From Sphingomonas sp. (GTDB taxonomy: Bacteria; Pseudomonadota; Alphaproteobacteria; Sphingomonadales; Sphingomonadaceae), in NCBI GenBank assembly GCA_017849555.1, contig JAFIGU010000040.1, positions 119,621 to 183,620 on the forward strand: a DNA stretch of 64,000 bases, read 5' to 3'. The notes below the pieces were generated by a model. The model searched no databases. It saw nothing but the letters and a program-made list of their open reading frames with translations, and was not told the DNA's origin. Below, in pieces: positions 18,295-27,095 of the stretch (its first letter is position 1; every line of letters starts with the position of its first letter). The position numbers and the translations under genes were made by a program.

Positions 18295-18831
18295 CTAATA
18301 TCCCGCGCGGCGCGACAGGCGTTCGTTTTCCAACGCCACCGAGGCCGCGCGCGCCAGCGCCTCGAGCAAGGTGATCTCATTGTCGGTCGGCTGGCCGAGC
18401 TCGGACCAATAAGCGCCGACCGCGGCGATCGGATCGATCTGCCCGATCGGCACCATCAGCATCGAGCGGACGAAGGTGTTGCGATACGCTTCGATCGGCA
18501 CGCGCTCGTCATCGAAGATATCGCCGATCACCGCCGTCTCGTGATGCTCCATCGCCCAGCCCGAGACGCAGGTGCCGATCGGGAAGCGCTGGCCCGTCCA
18601 TAAGGGTTCCATCGCATCCTCCGCGATATAATGGCATTGATCTTCCTCGCGCAGCACCACCGTGATGCCGTCCGCACCCACCGCGCGACGTGCGAAGGCG
18701 CGCAGCACGCTCACCACCGCTTCCAATGAACGGGCACCGGCCAGGGCCTCGATCGCCTCGGCGGCGATGCTCCACCGCGCCGCCAGCGCCTTTTGTTCGG
18801 AATCGCGTTCGCTCGCCAATTTCCTATCCAT
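18295..18831 (-). CDS. GAF-domain protein
   Basis: A 178-residue protein consisting of a short helical N-terminus and one GAF domain (LEAVVSVLRAFARRAVGADGITVVLREED, FPIGTCVSGWAMEHHETAVIGDI, FVRSMLMVPIG, LEALARAASVALENERL). GAF domains bind small ligands and usually sit next to a kinase or cyclase output domain, but none is attached here. It could be a partner of a histidine kinase elsewhere. The ATG at 18831 has GGAGG seven bases upstream and is preferred over one at 18864. The ligand is unknown. Confidence 0.8.
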   Translation of the reverse strand: MDRKLASERDSEQKALAARWSIAAEAIEALAGARSLEAVVSVLRAFARRAVGADGITVVLREEDQCHYIAEDAMEPLWTGQRFPIGTCVSGWAMEHHETAVIGDIFDDERVPIEAYRNTFVRSMLMVPIGQIDPIAAVGAYWSELGQPTDNEITLLEALARAASVALENERLSRRAGY

Positions 18832-18948
18832 TGACAGCCTCCGCACAAGACCCCGCATCGGCATTGTATCATCTGAAAGATAATTCGATCAACGCCTTAG
18901 AAGTCGAAGCACGGAGGCCGTCGCAATTCAGCGCGCGACCGCCACGGC

Positions 18949-20358
18949 TCAACTGCCGCCGGCATATTCCTTGACCAGATCGAACAGGAAATCGCGCCCC
19001 TTATAGACCGCATCGACTCGCGCGTGTTCGTTGAGACCATGCGCGCCGCTATCCGCATCACCATATAGGCCCGGCGGGCCGTAGGACGGAATCCCGATCG
19101 TTTCCAGATAGATACCGTCGGTCCCCCCGGTCGACATGACCGGCACCAGCGGGACGCCCGGATAATATTTGGCGACCAGTTTCTCGGCCGGCGCGACGAT
19201 CTTCGGATCGAGCTTGGGGGGCACCGCCGCGGGGCGGATCGGCGGCACCAGCGTTACCTTCATCCGCGGATCGCCGATCGCCTTTTCGAGATCGGCGCGG
19301 ATCGCCTCGACATCGTTGCCGGGGAAGATACGGCAATTGATGTTGGCGCCGGCACGCTGCGGCAGCGCGTTATTGGCATGCCCGCCGTCAAGCAGGGTCG
19401 CGACGCAGGTGGTGCGCAGCATCGAATGATAGGAGCGATCCTTGTTGAGCACCGCCACCGCCGCTTCGTCCTGCGGATTCTTGGAGACCGCGATCATCGC
19501 CGCGCCGACCTCGTCTTTCCGCGCCGCGCCCGAGCGCGCGAAATAGGCGCGGGTCGTGTCGTTGAGCTGGGTCGGGAATTCATAGGCGCGGATCTTCACC
19601 AGCGCATCGGCCAGTTCGTAGATCGCATTGTCGGGGATCGGGATCGAGCTGTGCCCGCCGGGGTTGGTCGCCTCGATCCGGTAATTCTGGACGATCTTCT
19701 CGCCGACGTGGAGCGTCATCACGGTCGGCTTGCCGTCCGGCCCCGCGCGGCCACCGCCGCCCTCGTTGAGCGCGAATTCGGCGGCGATCAGATCGGGCTT
19801 GTTCTTCGACAGCCATTCGGCCCCGTCGAACGCCCCGGTCGTTTCCTCGCCGCAGGTCAGCGCGAGCTTGACGGTGCGCTTGGGCTTATAGCCGCTCGCC
19901 TTGAAGCGCAGCAAGGTATCGATCCAGATCGCATCCATCGCCTTCATATCGGCGGTGCCGCGGCCGTAGAAATAGCCGTTTTCCTCGATCATCTTGTAGG
20001 GATCGCGCGTCCAGTCCTCGCGCTTCGCGGTGACGACGTCGATATGACCGAGCAGCAGCATCGGCTTCACCGCCTGCGACGTGCCGGGATAGACGATGAC
20101 CACCCCGCCCTCCTTGGGCGCCTCGGGGACCGAGAAATAGGTGATCTGGCTGTCGCTGAACCCCGCCGCCTTGAACCGCGCGCCGATCTTCGCCGCGAGC
20201 GCGGTGCAGCTGCCGGTGGTGATGCTGGTGTCGGTTTCGACAAGCTCCTGATAGATCGCGCGGAACGCCTGCTGGTCGGGGCGCAGCGCGGGCGTCTCCG
20301 CCAGCGCACTCTGCGCCAGGAACAGCGCGCTTGTCGTCATCATCACCAACGATTTCAT
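18949..20358 (-). CDS. Secreted M20 family metallopeptidase
   Basis: Exported zinc dipeptidase or carboxypeptidase-like enzyme of 469 residues. Signal peptide MMTTSALFLAQSALA. Metal and catalytic motifs in order: LLLGHIDVV (His, Asp), YGRGTADMKA (bridging Asp), CGEETTG (catalytic Glu and ligand), LNEGGGGR, and the C-terminal SGAHGLNEHARVD. The lid domain has NPGGHSSIP. The start at 20358 has a clear GGGAGG ribosome site. It lies on the same strand as the M28 peptidase gene but is separated from it by a 270-base nested palindrome. A role in degrading short peptides outside the cytoplasm is likely. Confidence 0.92.
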   Translation of the reverse strand: MKSLVMMTTSALFLAQSALAETPALRPDQQAFRAIYQELVETDTSITTGSCTALAAKIGARFKAAGFSDSQITYFSVPEAPKEGGVVIVYPGTSQAVKPMLLLGHIDVVTAKREDWTRDPYKMIEENGYFYGRGTADMKAMDAIWIDTLLRFKASGYKPKRTVKLALTCGEETTGAFDGAEWLSKNKPDLIAAEFALNEGGGGRAGPDGKPTVMTLHVGEKIVQNYRIEATNPGGHSSIPIPDNAIYELADALVKIRAYEFPTQLNDTTRAYFARSGAARKDEVGAAMIAVSKNPQDEAAVAVLNKDRSYHSMLRTTCVATLLDGGHANNALPQRAGANINCRIFPGNDVEAIRADLEKAIGDPRMKVTLVPPIRPAAVPPKLDPKIVAPAEKLVAKYYPGVPLVPVMSTGGTDGIYLETIGIPSYGPPGLYGDADSGAHGLNEHARVDAVYKGRDFLFDLVKEYAGGS

Positions 20359-20416
20359 GCAAATCCTCCCATTGATGAGCCATCTATGCAGTTTCCTCGC
20401 CGCTCCGCAATAAGTC

Positions 20417-20687
20417 AGGGTCCAGACCCATAAGCGGCAATGGCCTCGATCGCCCGGAGGAGCCCGCCGGCAAGGAGCGCAGCGCAGTCGCGTAGCTGAA
20501 GCTACGCGCAAGCAAGCGACGCCGTCCGGCGGGCTCCTCCGGGCGACCGCTCCGCGGCAGGCGTCTTTTGACGCCATGCGGCGTCGCGCGTCGGTCACGA
20601 TGCATAATGCATCGCTTCCTCCTTGCTCCTTGCCTGACGCCAAAATCCGCTCCGTCGAGGCCGTTGCCGCTTATGGGTCTGGACCCT
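20417..20687. repeat. Nested palindromic element between two peptidase genes
   Basis: Three nested inverted repeats fill almost the whole 327-base gap. The outer arms (20417-20449 and 20655-20687, core GGTCCAGACCCATAAGCGG) match over 33 bases with one mismatch. The middle arms (20451-20470 and 20526-20545, CGCCCGGAGGAGCCCGCCGG) are perfect over 20. The innermost hairpin is CGTAGC-TGAA-GCTACG at 20491-20506. No gene is visible inside. The right outer arm runs into the last codons of the M28 gene. Confidence 0.85.
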
Positions 20688-22305
20688 AGCGTGATCGGAA
20701 AAGACTGGTCTCCAGCCACTGCGGGTGCTGCGGATCATCGGCAATCGATCGCGCCACATCCGCAGCGAAATCATCGAGCCGGATCGCTTCGGCGGGGCGC
20801 AGCCCGGGCTGGTGGATATCGTCGCTCGGCGAATGATAGCGCGTCGCGCGCCAGTCATGCTCGATGCGGAACGCCTCGCTGCCGGGGGTGAAGCCGAATT
20901 TGAACGCCAGCGCCGGGATTCCCGCGCGGACGAAGCTGTACTGGTCGGTGCGGGTGAAGCTGTTGCGGTTGGGCAAGGGATCGGGGACGATCTCCAGCCC
21001 GTGCCGCGCGCCGGTCGCGCGCGCGATGTCGCCGAGCGTGCTCTCGCGGTCGCCCTGCGCCTGGACGCTGGTCAGCGGCCAGAGCGGGAGCAGGACGTCG
21101 AAATTGATATCGGCGACGATCGTGCCGGCAACGCTCGGCCGCTTGGCGAAATAGCTCGATCCGAGCAGCCCCGCCTCCTCCGCGGTGACGATGACGAACA
21201 GGATCGACCGCTTGGGCCGCGGCCCTTTGGCGATCTGCTGCGCGATATCGAGCACCGTGGCGACCCCCGAGCCGTCGTCGATCGCGCCGTTGTAGATGCG
21301 GTCGCCGCCGATCGCGGGGCCGATCCCGACATGATCGAGATGCGCCGATATGACGACATGTTCGCGCGCCAGCGCCGGATCGCTCCCGACGATCCTCGCG
21401 ACCAGATTGGGCGAGACCAACTGGCGATGCCGGGTAACGATGCTCGCGCGCAGGCGTTGCGGCAGCGCGAAGGCCGGGATCGGGCGCGACGCATCCGAGG
21501 CGGCGGCGAGATCGGCGAAATTATGCCCCGAGCCGGCGAGCAGCCGCTCGCTCGTCGCGGCATCGACCCGTGCGACGAGGAACCCGGCGGGCACCTCGCG
21601 CAGCGCGGGATCGGCGAGATACATGCCGGGCTGCCCGGCGAGCAGCTTCTGCCGCTCCCACGGGATCTCGATCTGCGCCGGCGGGGTGAGCGTGATCAGC
21701 CCGACCGCCCCGGCGCGCGCGAGGAATTTGGCGCGCTCGGCGCGGTTGCTCGCCTTGTCGGGGCCGAGCAGGCTGGCCGGGCCGCCCGCGATCGTCACGA
21801 CGATCTTGCCCTTGATGTCGAGCCCGGCGAAATCGTCATGCCCGCGCTCGGGGAGATGCAGGCCATAGCCGGCGAAGACCAAAGGCGCGTCGACAGTCGC
21901 CGGGCGCGGCCCGCCGTCGGCCGAGATCAGCATGTCCGCGCCGAGCGCGAGCGGCGCAGCCTTGCCATCCGGGCCGATCAGCGCGGCGGTCGACGCGGCA
22001 TGATCGATAATTTGCTGTTCGAACGTGACCTGCTGGCGGAAACCGCCCTTCTCGCCGGCCGGCGCCAGCCCGATCGCGCGAAAGCGCCGCTCGACGTAAA
22101 GCGCAGCGCGCAAATGACCGCGCGATCCCGTCTCGCGCCCCTCATTGGCATCGCTGGCGATCTCGCCGACATCCGCCATCCATTGCTGCGCGCGGTCGGG
22201 CGCCGGCGCGGCGCCGGGCAGCAGCAGCGCCAGCGCGGCCAGCACGGCATTTCTCCGCCCCGAACCTTCCCGATCGCGCGAACCATTTCTGTCTGTCGCC
22301 AACAC
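20686..22305 (-). CDS. Secreted M28 family metallopeptidase
   Basis: Exported aminopeptidase-type enzyme, about 539 residues. After a signal sequence (RRNAVLAALALLLPGAAPAPD) comes a protease-associated domain insert (LVFAGYGLHLPERGHDDFAGLDIKGKIVV) and the M28 domain with zinc ligands in SAHLDHVG, GAIDDGSGVA, VTAEEAGLLGS, and the terminal SPSDDIHQPG. The start is unsure: GTG at 22305 follows GGGGAG closely and gives a sensible signal peptide, while a TTG at 22377 would add 24 residues. It neighbours the RpiR gene on the same strand, 91 bases downstream of it. Confidence 0.88.
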   Translation of the reverse strand: MLATDRNGSRDREGSGRRNAVLAALALLLPGAAPAPDRAQQWMADVGEIASDANEGRETGSRGHLRAALYVERRFRAIGLAPAGEKGGFRQQVTFEQQIIDHAASTAALIGPDGKAAPLALGADMLISADGGPRPATVDAPLVFAGYGLHLPERGHDDFAGLDIKGKIVVTIAGGPASLLGPDKASNRAERAKFLARAGAVGLITLTPPAQIEIPWERQKLLAGQPGMYLADPALREVPAGFLVARVDAATSERLLAGSGHNFADLAAASDASRPIPAFALPQRLRASIVTRHRQLVSPNLVARIVGSDPALAREHVVISAHLDHVGIGPAIGGDRIYNGAIDDGSGVATVLDIAQQIAKGPRPKRSILFVIVTAEEAGLLGSSYFAKRPSVAGTIVADINFDVLLPLWPLTSVQAQGDRESTLGDIARATGARHGLEIVPDPLPNRNSFTRTDQYSFVRAGIPALAFKFGFTPGSEAFRIEHDWRATRYHSPSDDIHQPGLRPAEAIRLDDFAADVARSIADDPQHPQWLETSLFRSR

Positions 22306-22396
22306 CCGCTCCCCGCCTTGTTTCAAACGAGGGGTAAGGAGGTGGGATTTTTCTGTCCATGTTGCTTTGGACGGCAAAACTAACTTCCCGGCATCG

Positions 22397-23317
22397 TCAC
22401 TCGCGTCGTGCCCGCGGCGGCTGGTGGCCCGCGAACCCGGTGAAGGTCTGATGCAGCCGCGTCAGCTGTTCGAGCCGCTGTTCGACCCGCGGTCCGATTT
22501 GGCGGATCACCGCATTGACCAGCAGATTGACCGCGCAGACCAGCGCCACCGGCGAACTCCAGAACATCCCGGTCTGGGTCGGCACCGCGACGACGTTGGG
22601 GGTGAAGCGCGGTGCCCAATCGCAGAAGATATCGGTCAGCATGATCAGCGGGATACCGCGCTGGCTGGCCTGTTCGGCGATCAGATAGGATTGCCGCGAA
22701 TAGCGCCGGATATCGATCACCACGAGGCATGAATCGGCCTCGTCGCTGGCGAACACATCGGCGTAATTGCCCGCGGTCAGATCGACCAGCCGCACCCCGT
22801 CGCGCATGAATTGCAAATGGTTGGCGAGCAGCATCGCGATCCCGCGCTCGGTCTGGAACCCCGCGATCTGCACCGTGCGCGATTGCGCGAGCAGCCGGAC
22901 GCACTCGGCCCAATTATCGGTCTCGGTCAGGCGATAGACCGCCATCAACGACGCCATCTCGCGCTGGAAGCTGGCATCGGGCGCGCGATCGGCGGATTCG
23001 ACGAATTCGACCAGATCGTCCCCGATCAGCCACGGCAAAGCATCGGTCGCGCTGTCCTTCAGATCATGCTTCAACGCCTTGAAATTGCGGTAGCCCAGTC
23101 GGCGCGCGAAGCGGCCGACGGTGATCTCGCTCACCCCCACGCGATCGGCCAGCGACACCGCCGTTTCGAATGCGAGCGTCGCATAATGCGCCAGGATATG
23201 CTGCGCGATCGCCCGCTCGGCGCTGGTATAATCGTCGAGCCCGGCCTGTAGCCGCCGCAGCAACGGGACGTTGGGGATCGCCTGCGAATCCGCGCCGTCG
23301 ATTTCGCCTTTGCCCAT
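22397..23317 (-). CDS. MurR/RpiR-family transcriptional regulator
   Basis: A 306-residue regulator. The N-terminal RpiR helix-turn-helix reads AVSLADRVGVSEITVGRFARRLGYRNFKALK, and the C-terminal half is a SIS sugar-phosphate isomerase-like sensor domain (RTVQIAGFQTERGIAMLLANHL, LVVIDIRRYSRQSYLIAEQASQRGIPLIMLTD). In this family the SIS domain usually senses a phosphosugar or amino-sugar such as N-acetylmuramate-6-phosphate. The gene is divergent from the receptor-led operon at 23485 and is its obvious regulator. A palindrome between them could be the operator. The ligand here is inferred, not shown. Confidence 0.9.
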   Translation of the reverse strand: MGKGEIDGADSQAIPNVPLLRRLQAGLDDYTSAERAIAQHILAHYATLAFETAVSLADRVGVSEITVGRFARRLGYRNFKALKHDLKDSATDALPWLIGDDLVEFVESADRAPDASFQREMASLMAVYRLTETDNWAECVRLLAQSRTVQIAGFQTERGIAMLLANHLQFMRDGVRLVDLTAGNYADVFASDEADSCLVVIDIRRYSRQSYLIAEQASQRGIPLIMLTDIFCDWAPRFTPNVVAVPTQTGMFWSSPVALVCAVNLLVNAVIRQIGPRVEQRLEQLTRLHQTFTGFAGHQPPRARRE

Positions 23318-23362
23318 CGCGCTCCTCCCCGTTTCGCCGCGATCTGGCTATCCCGCCGGATG

Positions 23363-23382
23363 TTAGTTGTCCAACAAAACTA
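23363..23382. promoter_or_regulatory. Imperfect palindrome, candidate RpiR operator
   Basis: TTAGTTGTCCAACAAAACTA has arms TAGTT/AACTA and inner TTGT/ACAA. It lies midway between the divergent RpiR gene and the receptor operon and just upstream of the TTGACA box, a position suited to repression. Confidence 0.4.
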
Positions 23383-23386
23383 TCAA

Positions 23387-23415
23387 TTGACAGAAATATT
23401 TCATTACCGCTCTAT
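23387..23415 (+). promoter_or_regulatory. Candidate promoter of the receptor-led operon
   Basis: A perfect TTGACA at 23387-23392 is followed after 17 bases by CTCTAT, a weak -10 box. The transcript would start near 23422, about 60 bases before the ATG at 23485. Confidence 0.35.
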
Positions 23416-23484
23416 CGCACGCCACGACGCCGCAGGGATCGGCGCGCGAATTTCGAACATGCTGCCGGATGGGGAGGCACGGTG

Positions 23485-25617
23485 ATGAAGGTTTCTGGGC
23501 AAAGGATCGGCGGGCTATTGGCGGCGAGCGCATTGGTGGCGCTCGCCTCGCCCGCGCTGGCGCAGACGCAAACGCAAACGCAGGGTGCCGCGGCGGCGCC
23601 CGCCGACACCGGCGGCGATATCGTCGTTTCGGGCTATCGTTATCTCAGCGAGGATACCAGCGGCACCACCGGCCTGCCGCTGCCGATCGAGGAGGTGCCG
23701 CAGTCGATCAGCCTCGTCAGCCAGGATTTCCTCAAGGCCGCTGACCTCAAGTCCTTGGGCGAAATCGCGCAATATTCGCCCGGCGCCTTGTTCGCGGGCA
23801 ATCAGGAAGGGTTCGGCAGCATCGTCAAGCTGCGCGGCTTCACCGCCGGCAGCGCGGTCGACGGGCTGACGGTCGGTTCGCTCGATTTCGACCCCGATTA
23901 TGCGACGATCGACCGGATGGAGATCGTCAAGGGCCCGTCCTCGGTGGTCTATGGCGCGGCGAGCCCCGGCGGGCTGATCAACCTCGTGACCAAGGCCGCG
24001 CGCGCCAATACGCCGAGCTATGTCGAGGCACTCGGCGGATCGTGGGGCCGCTGGCGGCTGGAGGGGCAGGTTGCGGGCGCGCTCAACAGCTCGGGCTCGA
24101 TCCGCGCGATCGGGGTCGCCGCGCATGAGGAAGCCAATAGCTTCATGACCGACGTCCGCTCGCGCAAGACCGTGCTCTATGGCGGGGTCGATGCCGATAT
24201 CGCGAGCGGGCTGACCGGCTATATCCGCGCGGCTTACGAACGCTATCGCCGCACCGCGTTCGACGGCATCCCGACGCTGCCCGACGGCACCCCCGCCCCG
24301 GTCGACCGCTCGTTCTTCATCGGCGCGCGCGATTTCGTGCTGACCACCACGGTCAAGCGCGTCAGCGCGGGGCTCGACTGGAAGGTCTCGTCGGCCTGGT
24401 CGGTGAGCCTCAAGACCAATTTCCAGGATGCCAATACCCACGGCCCCGCCGCCTATGGCTTCGATCTGATGCCCAACGGCGACTTTTCCTATTCGATCCA
24501 GAATCTCCTCAAGAACGACAAGCGCGATTTCAGCATCGGCGCCTCGTCGATCCTCAAGCTCGACGGCGTGGGGATGGCCGACAGCTTCCTCTCCGCCTCG
24601 GCGATCTACCACGAAACCTCGCTCACCGCGGTGGGCAGCACGCCGCAGATCGACGGCAGCGATACCGGCACGGCGAATATTTTCGACGGGGTGAAGGCGA
24701 TCGAGGCGACGATCGCCAGCGCGGCCTTCCCCGGCCCGATCTACAATTACGGGCAGCGGCTGAAATATCTCACGCTGTCGGGCCAGGCGGTGCTCAAGGT
24801 GACCCCGTGGGCGACCGTGCTCGGCGGGCTTTCGTGGTCGAAGCCCGACAACAGCACGCGGCTCGACAGCCCGTGGCAGGATTTCAGCGGCAACAGCAAG
24901 ATGAGCTATCGTGCCGCGCTGACGGTGGAGCCGGTCACCGGGGTCAACCTCTACGGATCGTACAGCGAATCCTTCCAGCCGCAGCTCAGGATCGACGTCG
25001 CCGGACGCATCCTGCAACCGCTCACCGGGCGTCAGTATGAGCTGGGCGCCAAATATGTCTCGCCCGACCGCCGGCTGCTGCTCACCGCCGCCTTGTTCGA
25101 CATCACCCAGGCCAATCAGGCGCTGTTCGACGAGATCGGCCCCGACGGCACCGACCGCTATCGCGCGCTCGGCGAGACGCGGCATCGCGGGCTGGAGCTG
25201 GAGGCGATCGGCCGCATCACCGGATCGTGGCAGGTCAACGCCGGCTTCACCCTGCTCGACGCCAAGATCAGGAAGGACGACGATCCGACGGTGATCGGCA
25301 AGGCCGAGACCTATCTCCCCCGTACCACCGCCAGCCTCTATACCAGCTATGACTTCAATTTCGGGCTGTTCCTCGGCGCGGGCGTGCGCTTCGTCGATGC
25401 GGTGAAGACCTCGTTCGACGGCTCGACCCGCGATCTGCCGTCCTACACCTTGGTCGACGCTTCGGCCGGGTACAATCTCGGCAAATGGCGGTTGCAGCTC
25501 AACCTCAAGAACATCTTCGACAAGCATTATTACATCAACAATTACCAGACCCTGTTCTACGGCAACGTGGTCGGCGAGCCGCGCAGCTTCACCCTCTCGC
25601 TGCGGCGGACCTTTTGA
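23485..25617 (+). CDS. TonB-dependent receptor, siderophore-type plug
   Basis: Outer-membrane active transporter of 710 residues. Signal peptide (GLLAASALVALASPALA), then a QTQTQTQ stretch coded by a short tandem repeat, a plug domain (PIEEVPQSISLVSQDFLKAA, SIVKLRGFTAG, IDRMEIVKGPSSVVYGAASPGGLIN) and a 22-strand-type barrel ending in aromatic PRSFTLSLRRTF. The plug class is the one annotated as siderophore receptor, but the gene heads an operon of amidohydrolase, DgcN and serine hydrolase. A peptide or N-acyl amino acid ligand is therefore at least as likely. The ATG at 23485 has a GGGGAGG site 12 bases upstream. Confidence 0.92.
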   Translation: MKVSGQRIGGLLAASALVALASPALAQTQTQTQGAAAAPADTGGDIVVSGYRYLSEDTSGTTGLPLPIEEVPQSISLVSQDFLKAADLKSLGEIAQYSPGALFAGNQEGFGSIVKLRGFTAGSAVDGLTVGSLDFDPDYATIDRMEIVKGPSSVVYGAASPGGLINLVTKAARANTPSYVEALGGSWGRWRLEGQVAGALNSSGSIRAIGVAAHEEANSFMTDVRSRKTVLYGGVDADIASGLTGYIRAAYERYRRTAFDGIPTLPDGTPAPVDRSFFIGARDFVLTTTVKRVSAGLDWKVSSAWSVSLKTNFQDANTHGPAAYGFDLMPNGDFSYSIQNLLKNDKRDFSIGASSILKLDGVGMADSFLSASAIYHETSLTAVGSTPQIDGSDTGTANIFDGVKAIEATIASAAFPGPIYNYGQRLKYLTLSGQAVLKVTPWATVLGGLSWSKPDNSTRLDSPWQDFSGNSKMSYRAALTVEPVTGVNLYGSYSESFQPQLRIDVAGRILQPLTGRQYELGAKYVSPDRRLLLTAALFDITQANQALFDEIGPDGTDRYRALGETRHRGLELEAIGRITGSWQVNAGFTLLDAKIRKDDDPTVIGKAETYLPRTTASLYTSYDFNFGLFLGAGVRFVDAVKTSFDGSTRDLPSYTLVDASAGYNLGKWRLQLNLKNIFDKHYYINNYQTLFYGNVVGEPRSFTLSLRRTF

Positions 25618-25619
25618 CG

Positions 25620-27095
25620 ATGCGCGGATTGTTCGCCGCGACCGCGGCGCTCGCGCTGCTGGCGGCGCCGGTCGGGGCGAAGGTCCACGATGTGGTCTAT
25701 CTCGGCGCGCGCGCGATCGATCCGGCGAGCGGGCTCGACGCGATCCGCAACATCGCGATCGACGGCGATAGGATCACCGCCGTCACCGCCGCGAAGCTGC
25801 AGGGCAAGAGGACGATCGACGCGCGCGGGCTGGTCGCCGCGCCGGGGTTCATCGATCTCCACTCGCACGCCGGCAATTTCGAGACCGCGCGCTATCAGGC
25901 AAAGGACGGGGTCACGACGCGACTGGAGCTGGAACTCGGCACCTATCCGGTCGATCGCTGGTACGCTGCGCGGCAGGGACAGGCGCTGATCAATTACGGC
26001 ACCAGCGTCGGGCATACCGCGATCCGCTATTTCCTCCAGAAAGGCGGGGGCGCGGCGGGGCTTGCCGCGCTCAAGGACCCGGACGCGATGTTCAGCGCGC
26101 CGGAAATCTCGCAGACGATTCCCGATGCGGCTTATGCGCGGCTGACGCCTCTGCTCGAAGAAGGCTTGCGGCAGGGCGCGATCGGGGTCGGCAGCGGGAC
26201 GCAATATTCGCCCGGGATCACGCGGCGCGAGATGCTCGACGTCACCCGCGTCGCGGGCAAGGCGCATAGCTGCGTCTTCACCCACATCCGCTACGGCAGC
26301 CTCGTCGAGCCGGGGAGCACGCTGGAGGCGGTGCAGGAGAATATCGCCAATGCGGCGATCACCGGCGCCTGCGTCCATATCGTTCACATCAACAGCATGG
26401 CGATGTCCGACTCGCCGCTGATGGCGCGGCTGCTGCCTGATGCGCGGTCGCACGGCGTCGACGTCTCGACCGAAACCTATCCGTGGGACGGCTCGGTCGA
26501 TGTGATCCGCAGCGTGATCTTCGATCCCGGCTGGGAGAAGCGCTGGGGGGTGAAGGTCGGCGACCTGCAATCGCGCGTCACGGGCAAAAGGCTGACCCAG
26601 GCGGAATTCGACGCGCTGCGCAGCGGCACCGGCGACGACGGCGTGATCATGCACATGAACAGCGAGGCGACGATCGAGGCCTTGCTCAAGGACCCGCTGG
26701 TGCTGGTGGCGAGCGACGGCGGCAATATCGACGGACCGAACGGCCACCCGCGCTCCGCCGGCACCTTCGCGCGGGTGCTCGGCCATTATGTCCGCGAGGC
26801 CAAGACGCTCTCGTTGAGCGACGCGATCCGCAAGATGGCGCTGATGCCGGCCGAGCGGTTGCAATCCTTCGTCCCCGCGATGCGGCGCAAGGGGCGGTTG
26901 CAGGCCGGCGCGGACGCCGATGTCGTGCTGTTCGACCCGCACACCGTCGGCGCGCGCGCGGTCTATGGCGATGCCGCGCAATATTCGGAAGGATTTCAGT
27001 ACGTAATGGTCAACGGCATATTGGTGGTCGATCGCGGCGAACTGGTGCCCGATGTGCGGCCCGGCCGCCCGGTCTATTCGGGGATGCGCCGATGA
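25620..27095 (+). CDS. Secreted amidohydrolase, D-aminoacylase / D-glutamate deacylase-like
   Basis: Likely removes an acyl group from an N-acyl-D-amino acid. The 491-residue protein has a signal peptide (LFAATAALALLAAPVGA) and the amidohydrolase fold: IDARGLVAAPGFIDLHSHAGN with the metal-binding HxH, CVHIVHINSMA, VSTETYPWDG and ASDGGNIDGPNGHPRS with a ligand Asp. Ordinary D-aminoacylases carry GNCGF after strand 2. Here the segment is GVTTRLELELGTYP, as I recall from proteins annotated D-glutamate deacylase. It starts three bases after the receptor stop and overlaps dgcN by ATGA. The substrate is inferred from this resemblance and from dgcN next door. Confidence 0.8.
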   Translation: MRGLFAATAALALLAAPVGAKVHDVVYLGARAIDPASGLDAIRNIAIDGDRITAVTAAKLQGKRTIDARGLVAAPGFIDLHSHAGNFETARYQAKDGVTTRLELELGTYPVDRWYAARQGQALINYGTSVGHTAIRYFLQKGGGAAGLAALKDPDAMFSAPEISQTIPDAAYARLTPLLEEGLRQGAIGVGSGTQYSPGITRREMLDVTRVAGKAHSCVFTHIRYGSLVEPGSTLEAVQENIANAAITGACVHIVHINSMAMSDSPLMARLLPDARSHGVDVSTETYPWDGSVDVIRSVIFDPGWEKRWGVKVGDLQSRVTGKRLTQAEFDALRSGTGDDGVIMHMNSEATIEALLKDPLVLVASDGGNIDGPNGHPRSAGTFARVLGHYVREAKTLSLSDAIRKMALMPAERLQSFVPAMRRKGRLQAGADADVVLFDPHTVGARAVYGDAAQYSEGFQYVMVNGILVVDRGELVPDVRPGRPVYSGMRR

